Shown here: positions 6,103 to 13,489 of the stretch, piece by piece
Position numbering within the stretch: the first letter of the stretch is position 1
Layout: every line of letters starts with the position of its first letter
Source: Actinomycetota bacterium
GTDB lineage: Bacteria; Actinomycetota; Aquicultoria; Aquicultorales; Aquicultoraceae
Assembly: GCA_014859275.1 (NCBI GenBank)
Contig: JACUUO010000016.1
Coordinates: 1 to 33,846, forward strand
Length of the DNA stretch: 33,846 nucleotides
Reading direction: 5' to 3'
Translations under genes and position numbers: made by a program
Notes under the pieces: generated by a model
Database searches by the model: none
Seen by the model: the letters and a program-made list of their open reading frames with translations, nothing else
What the model was told of the DNA's origin: nothing

Positions 6103-7299
6103 CTACTCGCACTTAAGAACGAGGATGGCCACATCGTCCTCTACTTTTCCATTTGCAAAATCCAAGCAGTCGGCCCATATCGCTTCGGCAATTTCAGATA
6201 CGGTTCTACCCTGATTGCGCTGCACGCTGGCGATGATCCCCTCAACCCCGAAAAACTTATTGTCCCTCCTCGCTTCGGTGATGCCATCGGTATAGATAAC
6301 CAGAATAGAACCTGGCTCTAATATAAGCGATTCCTCACCAAATGATGCTTCCTTAAATATTCCAAGAGCAAAGTTTTTACCTTCGGGAAGAACTGATATT
6401 CCCTTGGCACTCACCAGAACCGGGCCGAGGTGACCGGCGTTTACATAGCGGACTGTTCTCTCCCTTTGGTCGAAGCGGGCTAAAAACGCAGTATCGAACT
6501 CATCGCTGGCAAGCTCGTTAAAGAGCACACGGTTGAGGCGACTGGCTATTACCAGCGGTGAGTCATCCTCAATTGCAAATCCCCTGAACATAGCCCGGAT
6601 ATTGGCCGCATTTGACGCTGCCCGAAGGCCTTTACCTGAAAAATCGCTTATCAGCGTGTGCTGGACCATATTGCCGATGCTCACTACGTCATAGATATCG
6701 CCGCCTATTTTTGCGCCCACGGTCGCGGACGCGTAGAAGGTTCCGATATCGAGGCACCCAATCCTGGGCAGGATACTCGGCCTTATCGCTTCCTGGATCG
6801 ATCTTCCTATCTCAATCTCCTCAGTTAGAGAGCGCTTAACCTCGTAAAAGTACGAGGTTGTGAGCTCGGCCATCCAGAAATGCCAGAACTCATCGATAAT
6901 GATGTATACGTCAATATCCGGCCTTTCCGGCTTGAGTCCAGGTTGAACTTCGGCCAGGAATGGAAGATAGCTTTCTTCAAGGAAGTGTACCGAAATGATC
7001 AGGTGCTCGTAGGGGAATCCCAACTCAACGAGGGATCTTCCTATAATGGGAAGCTGAACGGAGAGATACTGGTCTATATTGCCCGTTCGCAGCGCATCAA
7101 GAGTGCCGTAGAAGAGCGTCGTAAACAGGGATAGCGTCTTCTCTCGTGGGATTGCCGGTGTGACCTCAAAAGATCTCTGCTTATCCACCCAGCTGTTTAC
7201 TATCTCTTCGGCGTGCGGAGCTAAGTGCTCGGCTATTTCTTTTAGCCTGTTTATCCGCTCAGTTTTGAACTGACGGCTTATATCAAAAATCGCGGCCAT
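6103..7299 (-). CDS. SpoIIE/RsbU-type PP2C serine phosphatase with N-terminal sensor-like domain
   Basis: This 398-residue protein is soluble. Residues 1 to about 165 form a helical region (EIVNSWVDKQRSF, PIIGRSLVELGFPYEHLI, FLEESYLPFL) resembling the N-terminal domains of RsbR/RsbU-type stress regulators. The C-terminal half is a PPM/SpoIIE phosphatase: EIEIGRSIQEAIRPSILP linker, KIGGDIYDV, ISDFSGKG, FDTAFLARFD, VRYVNAGHLGPV, VIYTDGITEARRD and a terminal VEDDVAILVL. The metal-binding Asp residues of these motifs are present. Such enzymes dephosphorylate anti-sigma-factor antagonists in partner-switching pathways that control stress sigma factors. No sigma factor, anti-sigma or antagonist gene lies nearby, so its partners are encoded elsewhere. 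Confidence 0.9.
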   Translation of the reverse strand: MAAIFDISRQFKTERINRLKEIAEHLAPHAEEIVNSWVDKQRSFEVTPAIPREKTLSLFTTLFYGTLDALRTGNIDQYLSVQLPIIGRSLVELGFPYEHLIISVHFLEESYLPFLAEVQPGLKPERPDIDVYIIIDEFWHFWMAELTTSYFYEVKRSLTEEIEIGRSIQEAIRPSILPRIGCLDIGTFYASATVGAKIGGDIYDVVSIGNMVQHTLISDFSGKGLRAASNAANIRAMFRGFAIEDDSPLVIASRLNRVLFNELASDEFDTAFLARFDQRERTVRYVNAGHLGPVLVSAKGISVLPEGKNFALGIFKEASFGEESLILEPGSILVIYTDGITEARRDNKFFGVEGIIASVQRNQGRTVSEIAEAIWADCLDFANGKVEDDVAILVLKCE

Positions 7300-7456
7300 A
7301 ATAGATATTCTTGTATCCCAGCAGTGATCGATTTAAACGCGCTGAAAGTGTTAGATATCAGCCCGCTAGGTGCTCTCTGGATGGTAGTTAAGGCCCATCA
7401 CTTGCCCATGTAAGAGAGTATGGTCACCCACTGCACATCCCTTGAAACCTCAAAAA

Positions 7457-10055
7457 TCACTCAAACCGCAACGCCTCAATTGGAGTAATCCTGTTGGCAA
7501 ATCTAATCGGTACAAGTACCCCTATTATTGAAACCAAGACTACTGCCATCAATAGAATCAGGGTTGTCGAGACGGGAAATACAAACAGTGAGGGCATGAA
7601 ATCATTTGCATAGATAGCCCTGATAAAAAGGATTGCAATACCCGTGCTTAGCGCAATTCCTAGAATCGCTCCCACTAAAGAGATGAGAATCGATTCCAGC
7701 ATTATCATTGATTTAACGTGTTTACGTGTACCGCCAACAGCTTTGATAAGCCCAATCTCACGTCTGCGCTCGAGCACCCCTATGGCGATTGTATTGACCA
7801 CCCCAATCAAACCCACGAAAACCGTTATGCCAAAGAGAAGATATAGAAAAGCTTGTGGACCCGCCATAAGCTTATCAACCTGCTTGGAGATTTGCTTATT
7901 AGATACTACCTTAAACTGCGTACCCCTCACGAGATTTCTGATACCGGTAAACGCTGTAGCTTTATCCGCATCGCCTTTTAACTTAACCAGGACATCGTAA
8001 TCCTCTGTAATGCCCAGATAACGCTCGGCATTTTCTTGAGACATAACGATAGCACCCGTACTCCTTCTCGAGCCGATAAGGAATGCATCAAAGTATCCGA
8101 GCACTTCAAAGGTGGCCGATCTCCCATCTTTACCACTTAACTTAATCCTATCGCCCGGCTTTACGCCTAGAGCCGTAGCCCAGTAATTCTTATTTACTAG
8201 AACATAATCACCAGAGAGCTTTCCCCAGGTCTCTTTACCGCTTTTATCCTTTGAGAAGAAAAGGCCCGATAACTTTGGGTAAAGCTTTGGATCGAGCGCT
8301 ACAACGAACGGCATCATCCCGTTTTTGTGCATCTCCTTATCTTTGCCTAAGCCTAGCTCTTGACCTTCCTCGTTTACCCTAGTGATCTTAACGAAGCCTT
8401 GTCCAACCGTGGTAACCAGCCCAAACCTCCTCGAGTCTCTTGACTTTATCCGTAAGCTCCTTCGGGGTGGCCGATAGGGATTCTTCGGAAGTCGTAATAG
8501 CTAGGTCGTATTTGACCTGCTCTTTTAAAATCCGGTGGCCGCTTGAGATCGCACTCTCGCTGAATATGGCGACCAGGAAGACGAGCGAGATACCTATAAG
8601 AATTGATGTGACCGTCCGGGCACTCCGAAGGCTCTGCCGGCTCAAATTCTTGGCTGCCAACCTTCCAGGAATGCCGATTCTGCGAAGCGATAACTTTTCC
8701 AAGACGTTGAAGAGCGGGCCGATTACAACGGGCATGAAGATCGCCAAACCCAGATAAATTCCCAGCGCCGAGCCGAAACCTACCAGTGCTATAGCTTCGG
8801 GGTCTTCAGAAAAAGAGAATACAGTAAGCGCCACTGCGCCAGTAATAGTCAGGGCCAGGCCGACCCAGCGAACCCGACTCACATTCTGCTCAGATGTCGG
8901 CTGGGGTCGAATCGACGATAGCGGATGAGTTTTGCCGACCTTCCTGGCGGGAAGAAATGCAGAGAAAAGCGTGGCCCCGGTGCCCGCAAAAAAGCTGATG
9001 ATTAAATCCCTGGGCAATATTACCAGATCAGATAAACTCACGCCGGTTGATGTCCCCGTCTTTATGGAGACCCACAAAAAAACATAGCTAAGACCCAGAC
9101 CGAGAGGTATGCCAATTAGTGAGAAAATGGAGCCCATAACCGCCGCCTCACGGTAAACCAGGCACCTCACCCAACGACGATCGGCCCCCATGGCTTTCAA
9201 AAGACCAAATTCCCTCTCGCGCTCCATAGCCGTAATGGCGAAAGTCGAATAAATCAAGGTGACGGCGACAATCAGCGATATCGCACCTACGATCACAAAT
9301 AGGGCTTTAAGCATGTTGGCCTGTTTAAGCGCATCTGCAAGAATATCGTTTGCGGAAACCGCAAAGGCAACCTCATCCAGCTTTTCGATTTTTAGGATTA
9401 GCTTGTCAATAAACCTGTCATCCTTGCTGCTGTCTCTGACAATAACGGCAATCGACCCAACATCACCTGAGGAGCCAAATTTATCCATAAAGGGCATGTC
9501 AACGTATGTCCTTGCAGCCATAGAGGCAATCCTTAGGCCATCGTTTACAAACCCCGTTATTTGCAGTTTCCTGTTTCCAGTTTTAAGGGGCATGGTGAAA
9601 GTTTGACCGATCCGGTAGCCTCTATCACGGGCAAACTCTGCTGATAGAGCAATCTCTTTGTTCCCTCTAGGCAAATGACCGCTTGATATCGGGTATAACT
9701 TTGGCGCTATAGAACTTTGAGTATCGACGGCGTGCATGTGAAATTCATATCTCTTGCCGTTTAGATCACCAATAAAAACCCATAGCTTTCCTACGGCAGT
9801 GCCCTCAACCCCGGATAGACCCGCTACCTTTCTGGCAACTTGCTTTTGATTGGCCGTTGCTTCGGTATAAACCCTTAAATCTGCGAGACCGAAATGCGAC
9901 CTCATCTGCCTCTCTATTAATATGGAGCCGCTCGTACCCACAATAAGAAGACTGAACAGGCTCGCCACACCAAGCATTATTGCTAACCCCGTAAGAAGGG
10001 TCCTTCCTTTTCTCACAAAAAGCTGCCTCGCCGATAGGCGGTTTATAGATAACAC
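7457..10055 (-). pseudogene. FtsX/MacB-type ABC transporter permease, frameshifted
   Basis: The gene starts at GTG 10055 after AAGGAGG and runs to a stop at 8388. The protein sequence clearly continues in another frame to 7457. In the second frame, coding sense is kept upstream of its first ATG (8332): VTTVGQGFVKITRVNEEG, as expected of an FtsX permease. Removing one base near 8415-8430 (for example one C of CCC at 8420-8422) joins the frames into 865 residues. The joined protein has an N-terminal helix, a periplasmic domain, an FtsX block (LIYSTFAITAMEREREFGLL), further helices, and a second FtsX block ending NRITPIEALRFE. It is the permease of the adjacent ATPase, which is itself damaged. 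Either a real frameshift or a sequence error is possible. Confidence 0.85.
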
Positions 10056-10205
10056 GGGTTCCTCCTTGATAGGGAACGTCGGTTCACTTGTTAACTTACC
10101 TCCAAATTGATACGATCCGAGATCTTACCCACATTATTGTTTTTATCTCCTGGTGATACTACTCATGATATGGGAACTACCCTAAACATAGCTATCAGTC
10201 GTCAG

Positions 10206-10940
10206 CTAACTAACCGTACCCTTAAGCTTTGATGCCAGGTGATTCTGATCAATCTTGCCGCCCAACCGCTCCTCGTCGATAACCTTTCCATCTTTAAGGA
10301 AGACGATGCGGTCGGCATATGCGGCCATCTTTGGATCATGGGTTACCATAACGATAGCCTGCCCATTCTCATCTCGTAGGCGCCTTAAAAGACCCATAAC
10401 GTCCTCTGCGGTTACCGAATCGAGGTTTCCCGTAGGTTCATCAGCCAGGACTATACCGGGGTTGTTAACCAGCGCTCGGGCTATAGCCACTCTCTGCTGC
10501 TCACCGCCAGATAGCTGCGATGGCCTGTGGCCTCCCCTCTTCTCCAGTCCCACCATCTGTATCGCTTTATCAACGCGTCGTTTAATCTCGGCATCTTTGC
10601 AGCCATCCATAAGAAGTGGAAGGGCAACGTTTTCTTCAGCTGTAAGTACCGCAACCAGATTATAGGATTGGAAGATAAAGCCGATCTTTTGGCGCCTGAT
10701 ACGGGCCAGTTCATCCTCTTTTAGGGTGGTAACATCATTCCCCTCTACTGTTATCCGCCCAGAGGTCGCGCTATCAAGGCCACCCATCAGGTGAAGAAGC
10801 GTGCTTTCCCCCGATCCAGAGGGACCCATAATCGCCACAAACTCCCCTGGCTCTATTTGAATCGAAGCTTGGTCCAGAGCTTTTACCGTACTGGCCCCCT
10901 CCCCGTAGATTTTCGTAAGTTCGATTGCCTCCACGATCAT
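10206..10940 (-). CDS. MacB/LolD-type ABC ATPase with Walker A lysine replaced by glutamate
   Basis: This 244-residue protein has the full MacB/LolD layout: Walker A GPSGSGEST, Q-loop FQSYNLVAVLTAEENV, signature [15 protein letters not shown], Walker [13 protein letters not shown] and H-loop VMVTHDP. The invariant Walker A Lys is Glu45 (codon GAA, plus-strand 10806-10808). A single transition at 10808 would restore AAA. Lys to Glu at this position abolishes ATP hydrolysis in ABC proteins generally, so the enzyme should be inactive. The ATG is preceded by AAAGGAG and overlaps the PadR stop by 4 bases (ATGA), giving an operon PadR-ATPase-permease. The permease is also broken. Confidence 0.93.
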   Translation of the reverse strand: MIVEAIELTKIYGEGASTVKALDQASIQIEPGEFVAIMGPSGSGESTLLHLMGGLDSATSGRITVEGNDVTTLKEDELARIRRQKIGFIFQSYNLVAVLTAEENVALPLLMDGCKDAEIKRRVDKAIQMVGLEKRGGHRPSQLSGGEQQRVAIARALVNNPGIVLADEPTGNLDSVTAEDVMGLLRRLRDENGQAIVMVTHDPKMAAYADRIVFLKDGKVIDEERLGGKIDQNHLASKLKGTVS

Positions 10941-11596
10941 TGCCTGCTCCTTTCGGTATTGCCGACGCCTTCCTCTTTGATGGACTCAGATGCTTTATCT
11001 GACCTGTTACCAGGCGCTCCTATATCCTTATTAGTATCCCTAATCTTTACCGCCAAGCCCTCTTTATAGATATCTTTAAGCTTTCTCAGCCTTGCCTCGC
11101 ACATGTTAAGCCAGCGCAGGGTGGCTTCAGTATGCAGGATTGCAAGGTCGAGCTGGAGTATCCAGGGTAGCTCGATCGCCTGATCTGCCCTTTCTTTTAG
11201 ATTGGTGAGCTCGTGCAATTTTTGCAGCTCGGCCTTCCGCTGGATCTGTAAAACATCTTCCGTGGGAATGCTGCTAGTTAGGCTCAAGATCACCTTTGCA
11301 TAAAACTCATCGCGAAGGTTCTCGATCTTAGTCAGCGGGCTTAAAAACCACTTGTTAAGCTCATCCCGCCCGGCGGGCGTAATGGTATAGAGCTTACGGT
11401 CTGGGGCATCGGATACCACCACAGTACCGGATAGGATCACAAAACCACCGCGCTCCAAACGATCAAGGGTCGTGTAAATCTGGCCGTAATTTACTGACCA
11501 GTTTACCCCTAGCTCCATTTCAATTTCTTGCTTTAACTCATAGCCATAAAACGGGCGTCTGGATAAGATAGCTAAAATGCCGTACTTAACGCTCAT
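10937..11596 (-). CDS. PadR-family transcriptional regulator (long form)
   Basis: This 219-residue protein begins with a PadR winged helix (VKYGILAILSRRPFYGYELK, VNYGQIYTTLDRLERGGFVIL, DRKLYTITPAGRDELNKWF). The C-terminal helical dimerisation domain is of the Vir/AphA type (about residues 95-180, ELPWILQLDLAILHTEATLRWL). A charged low-complexity tail follows. It is the first gene of an operon with an ABC ATPase and permease, the usual arrangement for a PadR repressor of a drug or lipid exporter. AGGGAG precedes the ATG. A strong promoter with an overlapping palindrome lies upstream, pointing to autorepression. The regulator looks intact although the transporter it should control is not. Confidence 0.92.
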   Translation of the reverse strand: MSVKYGILAILSRRPFYGYELKQEIEMELGVNWSVNYGQIYTTLDRLERGGFVILSGTVVVSDAPDRKLYTITPAGRDELNKWFLSPLTKIENLRDEFYAKVILSLTSSIPTEDVLQIQRKAELQKLHELTNLKERADQAIELPWILQLDLAILHTEATLRWLNMCEARLRKLKDIYKEGLAVKIRDTNKDIGAPGNRSDKASESIKEEGVGNTERSRQ

Positions 11597-11619
11597 AAAA
11601 CTCCCTACTGTTGATCTGT

Positions 11620-11657
11620 CTATATACCTAGTATATAGCCATCTTGTTAACAGTCAA
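11620..11657 (-). promoter_or_regulatory. Promoter with overlapping PadR operator palindrome
   Basis: On the minus strand TTGACT (plus 11652-11657) and TATACT (plus 11630-11635) are separated by 16 bases, a good sigma-A promoter. A perfect palindrome, CTATATAC-CTA-GTATATAG (11620-11638), covers the -10 box. Binding of the PadR product there would block RNA polymerase, so this is the likely autoregulatory operator of the operon. Confidence 0.75.
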
Positions 11658-11812
11658 GAGCTTATTGTGAAAATTTCCAATTGGTTAGTGGCTAAATAAA
11701 GGATGGGCTTTGTGCTAACCAACATACTAGCAGGATAGTAAAATTAATAGATTTAGTAAATCTTGCCAGGAATCTTTTAACTTTGCGGTGATAGAAGAAC
11801 GGGATATAGATT

Positions 11813-12277
11813 CTACCAGGAGAACCTTCCGGTGAGGCTCGCCTTAGCTAAGACTTTTCCTTCAATCGCCCGTAAGAAGTTATTGTAGGATGATTGCAAT
11901 GGCAGGGATATCTCATCAACATTTAAAGCATATACAGTGGTCACGTAATCATGCGGACCTGCGCCGGGCGGCGGCTCGGGCCCACCGTAACCGATGGAGC
12001 CAAATGTATTGGCAAGCTCCTTTACGCCGCTTGGCATCTTTATAACCGATGCTCCCTCGCTAAGGGAAGCGACATTGGCCGGAATGTTGATTACCATCCA
12101 ATGAACCCAGTTTCTTGAGCTGATATCGACCATTGCCAGCGCAAATGAGCGGGTACCTGCAGGAGCATCCGTCCATTCGAGAGGAATTGAAATATTTTGG
12201 CCCCCTGCTACCCTCGGATAGGCATACTTTACCGGGATGGTTCCATTATTATCAAATGCACTAGAAATTAGTCTCAT
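11813..12277 (-). CDS. YbhB/YbcL-family PEBP-like protein
   Basis: This 154-residue protein is of the phosphatidylethanolamine-binding (Raf kinase inhibitor-like) family in its bacterial YbhB/YbcL form. Diagnostic segments are SIPLEWTDAPAGTRSFALAM, the HW motif in NWVHWMVINIPA, the glycine/proline block GYGGPEPPPGAGPHDYVTTVYAL, and the terminal KVLAKASLTGRFSW. The bacterial DPD-type ligand segment reads VDISSRNWVHW, so the usual DxD proline turn (D-P/D-A) is altered. The protein has no signal peptide and is likely cytosolic. Bacterial members have no firmly assigned activity; anion or small-ligand binding is the family's known property. Confidence 0.92.
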   Translation of the reverse strand: MRLISSAFDNNGTIPVKYAYPRVAGGQNISIPLEWTDAPAGTRSFALAMVDISSRNWVHWMVINIPANVASLSEGASVIKMPSGVKELANTFGSIGYGGPEPPPGAGPHDYVTTVYALNVDEISLPLQSSYNNFLRAIEGKVLAKASLTGRFSW

Positions 12278-12313
12278 ACCCGGAGATTTACCCTTACCAA
12301 TCCAACTGTTAAA

Positions 12314-12577
12314 CTACGCGACAACAACCTGACCGCGCATGCCAGGATGAATTGCGCAATAATATTTGAAAGTCCCCTTCTCTTTAAATATAAAGCTGAA
12401 GCCCTCACCCTGTTCAAGATTGCCCGAATCAAACGAGCCGTCCTCAGCAGTTACCGTATGCGTAGTAGGGTCGTTATTAATCCAGGTCACCTCTCTGCCC
12501 GGGCTTACCCTGATCTCAGACGGCTGAAATGAGAAGTTTTTCATCTGAACGTCAGCTTCTGGTAATCGCTGTTCCAT
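12314..12577 (-). CDS. Plastocyanin-like cupredoxin domain protein without clear signal peptide
   Basis: This roughly 87-residue protein is a single cupredoxin domain. The type 1 copper ligands are present: His in NDPTTHTVT, and Cys, His and Met in YYCAIHPGM. The start is uncertain. I took the ATG at 12577, which has GGGGTG upstream. An in-frame ATG at 12592 adds MGCGI, and the frame remains open further upstream without a hydrophobic segment. Cupredoxins are normally exported, yet I find no signal peptide in any frame. The stretch SLMGC before the domain looks like a lipobox whose signal region has been lost. A CopB-type copper ATPase lies 0.9 kb away, so a copper-related role is plausible. 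Confidence 0.8.
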   Translation of the reverse strand: MEQRLPEADVQMKNFSFQPSEIRVSPGREVTWINNDPTTHTVTAEDGSFDSGNLEQGEGFSFIFKEKGTFKYYCAIHPGMRGQVVVA

Positions 12578-12659
12578 GATCCCACACCCCATAAGTGAAT
12601 TGTGCTTTGCTCGAAGTATCTTCCCATTTCTTCGTGTTTCAGTTAATAAAAACAAAAAA

Positions 12660-13271
12660 TTAAGACATCTCCCCCAGCTCTTCTTCCTCTTCAAGCCTAA
12701 GCTCATCAATTAATTCCTGAAGAGCGTCCATGACGTCCTCCTGAACTGCGTAACTCTTTAGATAGTCCAAGTCAATCTCGTTGACGTGGATCTCCATGAG
12801 CTCTTGAGCCCATATGATAGCATTTGATTCGCTGCGCCGAGAGAAATCTCCAAGCTTACCGAGGATGACATCATCAACCCCCAGTAAATATCCCGTAAGC
12901 CCGTTAATATCGATCTGATTTACTCTCTCCAGTTGGTGCTCCTCTAAGTCTTCCGCCAACACATTGACCGCTATGCCAACATCCTCATTGTGCCAACTGC
13001 CATTCTCTTCCTTGAAATCCAGCCGCGTCAACACCTTATCGGTAAGTTCAATTGGCGCTATTATATCCACGCTATCGCCTTTATACCCACCTGATGTATA
13101 AAGCTCAACCGCATAGTTACCAGCTGCAACTGGGGAGAACCCTTCTTGCTCGAGTTCCGCCGTTAGTATACCCGTAAAGACGATTCGCTTCGTTAGGGGA
13201 TCGATATCTCCCTTAATAACGTCTAACGCGGACATCCTTTGCCCACCAGCCTTTCTACCCTTTTTAATCAT
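12660..13271 (-). CDS. Nucleotidyltransferase-like protein (DUF6036-type), possibly degenerate
   Basis: This 203-residue protein starts at ATG 13271 after AAAGGA. The region SPVAAGNYAVELYTSGGYKGDSVDI resembles the GG...AVE.YT...T.DID core of minimal nucleotidyltransferase-fold proteins of the DUF6036 kind. The later segment LLGVDDVILGKLGDFSRRSESNAIIWAQEL matches their downstream helices. The usual double glycine is AGN here and the DxD is DSVD, so catalytic competence is doubtful. The C-terminus is very acidic (EEEEELGEM). Relatives often serve as antitoxin-like or cargo nucleotidyltransferases, but no partner toxin is seen beside it. The family assignment is from pattern recognition only. 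Confidence 0.5.
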   Translation of the reverse strand: MIKKGRKAGGQRMSALDVIKGDIDPLTKRIVFTGILTAELEQEGFSPVAAGNYAVELYTSGGYKGDSVDIIAPIELTDKVLTRLDFKEENGSWHNEDVGIAVNVLAEDLEEHQLERVNQIDINGLTGYLLGVDDVILGKLGDFSRRSESNAIIWAQELMEIHVNEIDLDYLKSYAVQEDVMDALQELIDELRLEEEEELGEMS

Positions 13272-13447
13272 CCAAAATCCTTTCTAGTGCACGGCAGTTC
13301 CTAATTTTACCATAAATAATCTCCATTTACTGCCCATCCAGAAAGTTGGGCTTAATTGGAGAGTATATCCGATATAACAACAACATTTGCTCCAGCTTCT
13401 AAGAGGCGATATGCGGCTCAGTTGCCGGACACTAATAATTTATTCGA

Positions 13448-13460
13448 CCCAAATTTTGGG
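13448..13460. promoter_or_regulatory. Palindrome upstream of the copper ATPase gene
   Basis: CCCAAATTTTGGG is a perfect 6-bp-arm palindrome around a central T, about 30 bases before the copB start codon. Its place just before the ribosome binding site suits an operator for a metal-responsive repressor. No known motif match is claimed. Confidence 0.4.
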
Positions 13461-13489
13461 TAAATGAACCTGTGAAGGAGTTGATAAAA

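Noticed and set aside
13352-13417. Minus-strand stretch reading AAYRLLEAGANVVVISDILSN
   Set aside because: It resembles the C-terminal region of tyrosine recombinases, but 21 residues without the catalytic residues is not enough to call an integrase relic.
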